Below, piece after piece: positions 28,321 to 35,108 of a stretch of DNA of 35,108 nucleotides. A program made the translations under genes and the position numbers. Location of the stretch: contig PYJA01000122.1 of assembly GCA_003635185.1 (NCBI GenBank), forward strand, positions 1 through 35,108. The letters are read 5' to 3'. Position 1 is the stretch's first letter; every line of letters starts with the position of its first letter. This stretch comes from Candidatus Poribacteria bacterium (GTDB taxonomy: Bacteria; Poribacteria; WGA-4E; WGA-3G). The notes beneath the pieces were generated by a model. It did not search any database. It saw only the letters and a program-made list of their open reading frames with translations, and was not told the origin of the DNA.

Positions 28321-30862
28321 TATTCAATTCCCTTCAAGCGGGATAGTCTTTCCGAACAGGAGGGTACCAGTTTCTTTATAATATAATTTTTTTGTTTCAA
28401 TTCCCTTCAAGCGGGATAGTCTTTCCGAACACCGAGAAGGCGGTTCTGAGGACATCGCCAAGAGTGGTTTCAATTCCCTTCAAGCGGGATAGTCTTTCCG
28501 AACGGAAACAATGGCGGTCCTACCCTTCCAGAAATCATGTTTCAATTCCCTTCAAGCGGGATAGTCTTTCCGAACTTTTATACATAACACCAAGAAGGAG
28601 GAGGATCGGAGTTTCAATTCCCTTCAAGCGGGATAGTCTTTCCGAACTCTTAGCAACAATACATCGCATTGTGCTTTTTGTGTTTCAATTCCCTTCAAGC
28701 GGGATAGTCTTTCCGAACGTACGAATTAATGACAGTGCCCGCAAGGAAGTATGGGTTTCAATTCCCTTCAAGCGGGATAGTCTTTCCGAACGCCGGAAAT
28801 GGTGAGAGACGAGATGGTGCGAGGAAAGGTTTCAATTCCCTTCAAGCGGGATAGTCTTTCCGAACAAAAAAAGAAGGAGCCAAACTAATGAAGAAAAAAA
28901 GTTTCAATTCCCTTCAAGCGGGATAGTCTTTCCGAACAAGGGTTGAACCGTGATATGATTCATAAGCATGAAATAGAGTTTCAATTCCCTTCAAGCGGGA
29001 TAGTCTTTCCGAACCCGTACAAAGCCCTGCCGCCACGATCATTACTATCAGTTTCAATTCCCTTCAAGCGGGATAGTCTTTCCGAACTTTATACTCATGA
29101 GTTTAAGAAAACTTTAGACACTCCGGTTTCAATTCCCTTCAAGCGGGATAGTCTTTCCGAACTCACTTCCGTGTCTTTTGCGGAGTGGGCCGGCATTAGG
29201 TTTCAATTCCCTTCAAGCGGGATAGTCTTTCCGAACTTACACACCGATTCACCCTAGTGCTAAAGTTTCAATTCCCTTCAAGCGGGATAGTCTTTCCGAA
29301 CACAATTCTGAATCTCAACCCCGGTGTTGAAATCAGCTGTTTCAATTCCCTTCAAGCGGGATAGTCTTTCCGAACACGTTGGACTCATATATTTTTATTT
29401 TTGTTGTATTATGGTTTCAATTCCCTTCAAGCGGGATAGTCTTTCCGAACTTGACCGATCAAGAAAAACTTAATCTTCTTGTTAAAGTTTGCCGGTTTCA
29501 ATTCCCTTCAAGCGGGATAGTCTTTCCGAACAAATAGAGGTGAATTAAATGAGATTTATAGTAATTTCAGTTTCAATTCCCTTCAAGCGGGATAGTCTTT
29601 CCGAACGCAAGAAGGTGGAGCTAAACCAGTTACACCCTCAAGTTTCAATTCCCTTCAAGCGGGATAGTCTTTCCGAACTGTTACGTAGATGGAACGACGT
29701 GTCTCTTTCACAAGCGAGTTTCAATTCCCTTCAAGCGGGATAGTCTTTCCGAACGTCATCACGACGAAGTAACCATCAAGTACCTAAGGTTTCAATTCCC
29801 TTCAAGCGGGATAGTCTTTCCGAACATTGCTTAAGAGATGCCCGATGATCACGACCAGTATAAGTTTCAATTCCCTTCAAGCGGGATAGTCTTTCCGAAC
29901 TACATCCCAGGATTTGGGCATGACGAAGGTACATGTTTCAATTCCCTTCAAGCGGGATAGTCTTTCCGAACTTAAATAACAACAATTATATTTATTAAGG
30001 AGATATGTTTCAATTCCCTTCAAGCGGGATAGTCTTTCCGAACCCAAGCACTAACAGTTGCCGCAAGTGACCCAAGTTTAGTTTCAATTCCCTTCAAGCG
30101 GGATAGTCTTTCCGAACGATGGATGAGTTCTTCTTTCATGCTCAACGAGAAACTCTTCGTTTCAATTCCCTTCAAGCGGGATAGTCTTTCCGAACTTGTA
30201 GTGAAGAGGGTGTGTGTATACGCACATACCCCTGTTTCAATTCCCTTCAAGCGGGATAGTCTTTCCGAACTTGCTCTCCAAGTATGGGGGGATTCACCCT
30301 CGGAACCATGAGTTTCAATTCCCTTCAAGCGGGATAGTCTTTCCGAACTTTTTTGCAACAACGGCGGTAGCAAGTCAACCGGTGACAGTTTCAATTCCCT
30401 TCAAGCGGGATAGTCTTTCCGAACGGAAATTAACGCTTCCAAGATGAAGGAACTTGAAGTTGAGTTTCAATTCCCTTCAAGCGGGATAGTCTTTCCGAAC
30501 AGGGAAGAAATCTTGCGGGAAATTAACGCTTCCAAGAGTTTCAATTCCCTTCAAGCGGGATAGTCTTTCCGAACGTTGAGACGTAACCTTGAGGCTCTAC
30601 GTGTTCTCAAGTTTCAATTCCCTTCAAGCGGGATAGTCTTTCCGAACTAAAAATGTGATATTACCCGACTCGGTGTTGGTGCGTTTCAATTCCCTTCAAG
30701 CGGGATAGTCTTTCCGAACAAGTGCATGGGGGGATAACGCTGTATGCATGGTTTCAATTCCCTTCAAGCGGGATAGTCTTTCCGAACAAAAGAAAATCAT
30801 TAATAGAAGAGCACGCCCAGAACGCGTTTCAATTCCCTTCAAGCGGGATAGTCTTTCCGAAC
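28321..30862 (-). CRISPR. CRISPR array, 35 repeats of 37 nt, 34 spacers
   Basis: The plus-strand repeat starts GTTTCAATTC and ends TCCGAAC. Read on the minus strand it ends in ATTGAAAC, the usual 5' tag of type III crRNAs, so the minus strand is taken as the crRNA strand. Repeats 2-35 look identical by eye. The first (28321-28357) has its first two bases altered, marking the trailer end, so the leader is at 30863 and above, next to cas1. Spacers run 28-44 nt, a wide spread typical of type III-linked arrays. Repeat starts include 28394, 28467, 28539, 28611, 29051, 29570, 30007, 30464, 30538 and 30826. Spacers 8, 17 and 23 carry ribosome-site or start-codon signatures on the plus strand, and spacers 29 and 30 overlap. 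Confidence 0.99.
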
Positions 30863-31130
30863 GCACCCCTTCCGCAAGCCTGTCACAATGCGGACTAAAT
30901 TGCCTAAAACCAAACGCGACTAATTTTGGACTTCTTTTAGAACATCAATTTTGCCAAAAATTGCTTTCAACCCCATGGACACTGAACCGAACGCGATTTT
31001 TTACTAACAGGTCTCTTGAGTCCACACACCGTCTATATTCATAAACAATTTAAGATGCTCAAGTGCTTGATTTGCAAATCGCGTTTGGTTTATATTTTAA
31101 AGTATACCTTAAAATATGCGAAAATGTCAA
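30863..31130 (-). promoter_or_regulatory. CRISPR leader with promoter
   Basis: A minus-strand promoter TTGACA (31130-31125), 18 nt, TATACT (31106-31101) points into the array, with the first repeat about 230 nt downstream. The leader carries three copies of AACC(A/G)AACGCGA: 30908-30919 and 30985-30996 on the plus strand, and 31079-31090 inverted, just after the expected transcription start. There is no ORF, and in particular no cas2, in either strand. Confidence 0.75.
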
Positions 31131-31154
31131 GCTTAATATTTTTTCGATCTAAAT

Positions 31155-31193
31155 AGGTAAAGAAAAGATGGAAGGATAGGTCTTCCTTCCATC
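31155..31193 (-). terminator. Intrinsic terminator after cas1
   Basis: A 10-bp perfect stem GATGGAAGGA (31167-31176) and TCCTTCCATC (31184-31193) with a 7-nt loop. On the minus strand it is followed by TTTTCTTTACC, as expected for the end of the cas1 transcript. It separates that transcript from the leader promoter just beyond. Confidence 0.8.
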
Positions 31194-31221
31194 TTTCTAC
31201 TGCCACAATGGAACATATTCC

Positions 31222-32214
31222 CTAAGTACGAATGAGAAAAGGTTTGTATACCGCTTCTTCCTCTCTAATCACACGTGCCAAATGTCTAACCTGCAGCTCA
31301 ATGGCACGGAGATAGGTCGTTTTCTCATTGCGTGTGGGATGTTGGAACGTCTGTTGCATCCGCCCATAGTATCCAACGAGAAACCGGTCTAATGCATCCT
31401 TAGTGAAACGGATGTCTTTATTGGTGCGCTCAAAATCTTCTGGCTTGATGCGATTGTTATTAACGAGTGTGAGAACATATCCATCTACAATAATTTGGCG
31501 GAATTCCTCCATCAGATCCGAGGCTAATGCGGCATGCCCGTGTCTGGGTTGGTGAAAATAACCGCAGTATGGGTCGAATCCGACAACGTTGATAAACGTA
31601 TACACATGGTTGTGTAGGAGTGTGTAACCGAGGGAGAGCATCGCGTTAATTGGGTCTGGTGGTGGACGGAATTGGCGGTTTGTAAAGCCCCAATCGTGTA
31701 CCAGAAATTGCCGGAACGCGCGATAATGTGCGGCTGTTCCACTGCCTTCGTACCCCAGAAGTGATTCCAAAGTATCAGCACGTTCAAGTCTCTCTAAGGT
31801 TTGACGCGTAGCGTGTATTGCCGATTTCACCTCAGCATTTTTGGTGCGCTGTCGTTGAGAGAACCGGATTGCGTTCGTAAGCTTACCCCGTACAAAACAT
31901 TTCGCTAATTCGAGACACCGCGGCGGATTCTCAGCAACTGCGTACTGCTGCTTGCGAATAAGCGTATCTTTGGTATAAGGCGGTTGGAGTTTGCCTTTGT
32001 ATTTTCCCTGTGAAGAGAGAAAAGAGACTGGAATGTTTTTGTGAAGCAGGTAGCCCATCGCCTGTGTTGTCATGTGTCCATTGCCGAAGATAACGACTTC
32101 GTCGAGTTGGACAATCGGAATTTCTTGTAATACCTCACGATCTTTTTTAACGACGATCCGGTTTCCGGATTTATGGAGAACGGATCCTTGTTGGGTGACG
32201 TAGAGAATTGCCAT
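31222..32214 (-). CDS. cas1: CRISPR-associated endonuclease Cas1
   Basis: A 330-residue Cas1 integrase that inserts new spacers at the leader end of the array. It has the N-terminal beta domain (ILYVTQQGSVLHKSGNRIVV, QLDEVVIFGNG) and a helical catalytic domain with metal ligands Glu156 (LLGYEGSGTAAHY), His221 (GFDPYCGYFHQPRHGH) and Asp233 (ASDLMEEFR). Length and motifs are complete. It is a stand-alone Cas1, not fused to an RT or Cas6. AGGAGG lies 7 nt before the ATG. It sits between the leader and the reverse transcriptase gene, both on the same strand, with 212 bp of repeat-like DNA between cas1 and RT. Cas1 normally works with Cas2, which is not found here. Confidence 0.95.
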   Translation of the reverse strand: MAILYVTQQGSVLHKSGNRIVVKKDREVLQEIPIVQLDEVVIFGNGHMTTQAMGYLLHKNIPVSFLSSQGKYKGKLQPPYTKDTLIRKQQYAVAENPPRCLELAKCFVRGKLTNAIRFSQRQRTKNAEVKSAIHATRQTLERLERADTLESLLGYEGSGTAAHYRAFRQFLVHDWGFTNRQFRPPPDPINAMLSLGYTLLHNHVYTFINVVGFDPYCGYFHQPRHGHAALASDLMEEFRQIIVDGYVLTLVNNNRIKPEDFERTNKDIRFTKDALDRFLVGYYGRMQQTFQHPTRNEKTTYLRAIELQVRHLARVIREEEAVYKPFLIRT

Positions 32215-32249
32215 TTGTTGCCTCCTAATGTGTTTTGTGTAATTTTGAT

Positions 32250-32426
32250 GTGTTATGAAGTTTAATAAAAAATCAGTAATTTGGCGAGGTGTTGTAGCAC
32301 AAACTGTCCGAAGATTAATTTATTAATTCGGTTCTTTTCAGTCCGCACGAAACACGCGTACCCTGCTGCTGGCAAGGTTTCCTAACCTCGCCAGCAGACA
32401 ATTGTAGGTTTTACCGTAATTGGATT
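32250..32426. repeat. Degenerate MITE-like insert between the RT gene and cas1
   Basis: GTTGTAGCACAAACTG (32291-32306) and GTAGGTTTTACCGTAATTGG resemble interior and end sequences of the TATAGT/ACTATA family. A strong hairpin CTGCTGGC-a-AGGTT-TCCT-AACCT-c-GCCAGCAG spans 32366-32397, again with the TTTCCTAA loop. The right end reaches the RT stop codon. The ends are too diverged to place exactly. Confidence 0.55.
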
Positions 32427-33839
32427 TTACGGACTTTTGCTCGTTTCATGCATGCTTCGTTTTTTCAGACGTTTACCGAGTTGTGAAGCGATGTTTTTTC
32501 CCTGCTCTGTCACACGTTGTCCGGAACGTGCTACATGAACTACCCCCTGTTTTAATGTTCGTTGTACCTGATTCTGCAAGGTTTTTATCCGGGCATCGGG
32601 AAGTGGTTGATAGCAGCCATCCCTGTCAAAGACATGTCCGAGGAAATCAATTCCATCGTCAAAATGTGCGATTTTTGTCTTTTTTGGGTTCAGTTGCAGT
32701 TTAAGTGTTGCGAGCCGTTTTTGTGCATAATTCAGTGCTTGATGCGCGCGGCCTTCACTTCGGGACAGCAGCAGCAAATCATCTGCGTATCGTACCATCC
32801 GGACACCAGCTCGAGTCATCCCTTTGTCGAATGCATGTAAGTAAAGGTTCGCTAACAACGGGGAGAGCGGTGAACCTTGGATAATTCCGATTTTGCGCGG
32901 CTGGTTCAGTCGTTCTTTCACAATACCTGCAACGGCAGGTGCAGCGAGTGCTGCCAAAACAAGCGGGGCAATCACGATTAAGTGTTTGGTGGCAAGCATT
33001 GCCCCGATCCGTTTTGAGTTCGCGAGGAGCAGGAGCAGTCCGTCGCGTCCTAAGTTGATGAGAAACTTGTTGGCAGTCCGTTCATGAGATTGACTCTGTT
33101 GGATGCCAAACTCAGTGTCATGATCCAACCAGTCGTCTGTCATCGCCCCGTTCGCAATCTGAGGATAGGTGTCAAGATGTGGAGAACGCTGCAGCAGTTG
33201 GTCAATCACTTGTTCAATTCCCTGCCCGATGGAATGCGCCGCGTTTTCAATGTGACCTACCCATCTGGTGCATCTGGGAGGTCCCACAATCCCGCCCATA
33301 TCAAGCCACATCTGAATGAGTCTCAGGATAGGTGGTTCTTTAATTGTCGCGCGAAGAAAGCGCATCAGAATTCGGTTATCCATTGTGTCAAAGAAATTCT
33401 CAATATCGGTATCGACTATCCATTCGTATCCCTCCGCCCGGATAGCGGTTACCTGTGCGACTGCCTGTGGCACGCCTCGGTTTGGACGATAGCCGAAACT
33501 ACAATCCAAGAATTTTGCTTCGTAAATCGGCGTGATGAGATCACAAACGGCACGTTGAACGATGCGATCTTTGAGTGTCAGCACAGAGATTTCTCGTGTG
33601 CTGCCATTTGTCTTTTTCATCGTGAACTTTTGAACGGGCAGTGGATAGTAGCGTTCCTCGCTAAGTTCACGGGCAAGTTGGCGGAGATGTTTATTAAGCT
33701 GCGCTTCAAACTGTTGAATGGTGATGCCGTCGCTTCCGGGGCCGCCCTTATTTGCGCGGACTTTTCGCCAGGCGGCATGTAATGTTTCGGGTTGGCAAAG
33801 TTGTGTCGTGAGAGACGTGTTCTGTGTATAATCAAACAT
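32427..33839 (-). CDS. CRISPR-associated reverse transcriptase with a long membrane-helix insertion
   Basis: A 470-residue RT of the group II intron-like type, encoded upstream of cas1 on the same strand. RT motifs in order: GGPGSDGI (34-39 region), REISVLTLKDRIVQRAV (RT2, 82-98), WIVDTDIENFFDTMD (RT3, catalytic Asp near 145), GIIQGSPLSPLLANLYLH (RT4, 318-335), VRYADDLLLL (RT5, Asp353/354), LQLNPKKTKI (RT6) and IDFLGHVF (RT7). Between RT3 and RT4, residues about 182-316 are an extra segment ending in a hydrophobic helix (about 287-306). No maturase, HNH or Cas1 domain is fused, and no intron RNA is seen around it, so it is not a group II intron. By analogy with RT-Cas1 systems it would copy RNA into DNA for spacer capture. 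AAGGAG precedes the ATG by 6 nt. Confidence 0.88.
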   Translation of the reverse strand: MFDYTQNTSLTTQLCQPETLHAAWRKVRANKGGPGSDGITIQQFEAQLNKHLRQLARELSEERYYPLPVQKFTMKKTNGSTREISVLTLKDRIVQRAVCDLITPIYEAKFLDCSFGYRPNRGVPQAVAQVTAIRAEGYEWIVDTDIENFFDTMDNRILMRFLRATIKEPPILRLIQMWLDMGGIVGPPRCTRWVGHIENAAHSIGQGIEQVIDQLLQRSPHLDTYPQIANGAMTDDWLDHDTEFGIQQSQSHERTANKFLINLGRDGLLLLLANSKRIGAMLATKHLIVIAPLVLAALAAPAVAGIVKERLNQPRKIGIIQGSPLSPLLANLYLHAFDKGMTRAGVRMVRYADDLLLLSRSEGRAHQALNYAQKRLATLKLQLNPKKTKIAHFDDGIDFLGHVFDRDGCYQPLPDARIKTLQNQVQRTLKQGVVHVARSGQRVTEQGKNIASQLGKRLKKRSMHETSKSP

Positions 33840-34043
33840 GGAATCTCCTTTTTGTTTGGACGAGCGCTAATGCTGCGTCTTATTAAAAATTGGGAAATTG
33901 TACAAGGTTAATTGGAAAACGAGAAGATATGGACCAAACGATTGTATAGAGTCTGCAACCGGTAAAAAGGATAGTAAAATTACGCAAGAAATTATGGATG
34001 TAATCGCATGAGGACAGACACATTCCCCCTGATAAGGGGATTA

Positions 34044-34200
34044 TATAGTAAAACGGACAATTAATGGGACACTTCTGTACCGCAATCTGCCAGATTGCGT
34101 TTTGTGGCACAGACTGGCAGTTTATGCTACGGCACAGTCCAATAAGACGGTGTGAGTTCCACAGACCAAAAGTGTGCATATATTTTTGGATTTTACTATA
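34044..34200. repeat. MITE-like element, TATAGT/ACTATA family
   Basis: A 157-bp element with 10-bp perfect ends TATAGTAAAA/TTTTACTATA. The interior (34064-34130) carries hairpins CGCAATCT-gcc-AGATTGCG and one around CTGGCAG. Upstream, 33840-34043 holds only a short CCCCT-GATA-AGGGG hairpin (34026-34039) and no gene. Confidence 0.75.
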
Positions 34201-34336
34201 ATGGGACACTTCTGTACCGCAATCTGCCAGATTGCGGTTTGTGGCACAAACTGGCAGTTTATGCTACCACTTCTATTGTCCATTATGTTCCATAATAGGT
34301 TATCAAGGTGCCCCAATAATTTCAAAGTTCACTATA
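34201..34336. repeat. Abutting second MITE copy lacking its left end
   Basis: Bases 34201-34267 repeat 34064-34130 with two differences by eye. The element then continues differently to TTCAAAGTTCACTATA. Its reverse complement matches the 26186-26344 copy. The second copy starts exactly where the first ends, suggesting insertion of one into, or deletion against, the other. Confidence 0.7.
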
Positions 34337-34458
34337 GTAGAATCCACAATTAAGTGGACACACGAAAGACTACCCCTCTGTACTGCCATCGGAAATTCGG
34401 GCCACTGTCTAAGATAAGATTGTGATATAATAACAATCTAATTTAAAGGAGAAATCCG

Positions 34459-34743
34459 ATGGCAAAACGAAGAAGATTCACCCCAGAATTTAAAGCTGAA
34501 GTTGTTCTTGAGGCACTGTGTGGTCAAAGTTCACAGGCGGAGTTGTGTCGCAAACATAACATCAGCGATGTTCAACTCTCAAAGTGGAAACGCCAACTTC
34601 TTGAAAATGCGGCAACACTCTTTGAAGCTGCTGATAAACAGACGAATGCGTCTGCGGAGCGGATTGCTCAACTTGAACAACTTGTTGGTAAATTAACCCT
34701 GGAACTGGATATCCAAAAAAAAGTCTCAACCTTGCTGAGTTGA
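34459..34743 (+). CDS. IS3-family transposase OrfA
   Basis: A 94-residue DNA-binding subunit. The helix-turn-helix is in RRRFTPEFKAEVVLEAL and SQAELCRKHNISDVQLSKWK, followed by a leucine-rich coiled coil (AERIAQLEQLVGKLTLELDI) for dimerisation. AAAGGAG sits 7-8 nt before the ATG. Near its end is an A8 run (34715-34722), a classic -1 slippery site giving the OrfAB transposase. Confidence 0.92.
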   Translation: MAKRRRFTPEFKAEVVLEALCGQSSQAELCRKHNISDVQLSKWKRQLLENAATLFEAADKQTNASAERIAQLEQLVGKLTLELDIQKKVSTLLS

Positions 34744-35108
34744 CCCTTACTGAAAAACGAAGGATTGTCCAAACTTTGCGAACTGATTACTCAATGCGAC
34801 AGATTTGCGGGACACTCGGTTTCAATAGAAGTAGTCTCTATTACGAAACCAAAAAGGATCCTTGTGAAGCACAACTCCAACAGGAGATAGAAATGTTATC
34901 TGCCCGTTATCCAAGATATGGTTATAGGCGTATCACAGAGGAACTATTACGTATGGGATACACCATTGGATATCGACGCGTTGCACGCTTGATGAAATCC
35001 GCTAATCTGTTGGTCTCTGTCAAACGCTCCTGTCAAACCACGAAATCCGTTGATGGTAAGTGTCAATGGGTCAACCGGCTTGATAACCTTGACATTTGTC
35101 GGCGCAAT
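34737..35108 (+). CDS. IS3-family transposase OrfB, truncated by the window end
   Basis: The -1 frame relative to orfA, open from the A8 region to the window edge. It reads LTLTEKRRIVQTLRTDYSMR, then RQICGTLGFNRSSLYYETKK and RYPRYGYRRITEELLRMGY, the usual N-terminal helical part of IS3 OrfB (HTH_21-like). The rve/DDE catalytic domain would start just past the window. There is no ATG start at its beginning, in line with expression by frameshifting. Confidence 0.88.

Larger units (their letters stand above)
34379..35108 (+). mobile_element. IS3-family insertion sequence, 5' part
   Basis: Left end probably at TGTACTGCC (34379), followed by a TATAAT (34426-34431) promoter-like box and two overlapping reading frames, orfA and orfB. 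The right end is beyond the window. It seems to interrupt another repeat that starts TATAGTAGAATCC at 34333. The boundary is an estimate. Confidence 0.75.

Noticed and set aside
28392-30447. Several open frames of 60-137 codons with repeated SIPFKRDSLSE, FQFPSSGIVFPN or SERLSRLKGIET peptides
   Set aside because: They are translations of the 37-nt CRISPR repeat in different frames, not proteins.
33084-33782. A plus-strand frame of 232 codons opposite the RT gene
   Set aside because: It is the antisense shadow of the RT coding region; no ribosome site and no recognisable domain.
32427-33839. A group II intron
   Set aside because: No maturase/HNH part and no recognisable intron domain V or VI near the RT; the gene sits beside cas1 on the same strand.

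Overview
The window is a moderately AT-rich bacterial chromosome segment, rich in mobile-element debris, with metabolic genes on both strands. The mix of a phytanoyl-CoA dioxygenase-type oxygenase, a sugar-phosphate isomerase-like TIM barrel, a GH32 fructosidase, tandem ECF-sigma/WD40 fusions, and many MITE-like repeats recalls Candidatus Poribacteria or another uncultured Planctomycetes-like lineage. That assignment is an inference from gene content; no rRNA marker is present.

Layout. 1-975: 3' part of an IS200/IS605 element with a frameshifted tnpB, whose right end abuts and probably supplies the start of a GT4 glycosyltransferase. 2359-6712: a small membrane protein, an ECF sigma factor with a beta-repeat (DUF4097-like) gene behind it, and a translationally linked pair (DUF2064-type transferase, SDR oxidoreductase). 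6918-11533: PhyH-type dioxygenase, sugar isomerase-like protein, a RelE-type toxin/antitoxin pair with a consensus promoter and operator, YjbQ, and a GH32 enzyme. 11589-20345: two giant tandem paralogues (about 1124 codons each) fusing an ECF sigma factor, one membrane helix and about 15 WD40 blades. Each is preceded by a candidate ECF autoregulatory promoter. A third, orphan copy of the promoter region follows, then IS4 and MITE debris. 20346-28093: an AAA protein with a broken Walker A, a UMF1-type MFS transporter, a GC-rich katG and a PLP-dependent decarboxylase.

28114-33839 is the most unusual part. It holds an 83-nt tmRNA-like RNA made of the tRNA-like domain only; a 35-repeat CRISPR array whose crRNA strand is the minus strand; a leader with a clear minus-strand promoter; a stand-alone cas1; and a separate reverse transcriptase with a roughly 135-residue insertion containing a hydrophobic helix. 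No cas2 and no effector genes are visible. Several spacers read as the sense strand of protein-coding 5' ends (Shine-Dalgarno plus start codon), and two adjacent spacers overlap by 20 nt in the same orientation. Both fit spacer capture from transcripts through an RT-Cas1 adaptation machine, with crRNAs complementary to mRNA.

The window ends in paired MITEs and the 5' part of an IS3-family element with an A8 slippery site between orfA and orfB. Two MITE families recur throughout. One ends in TATAGT/ACTATA and carries hairpins whose arms differ between copies but stay complementary. The other ends in CAGGACTTACGCA.
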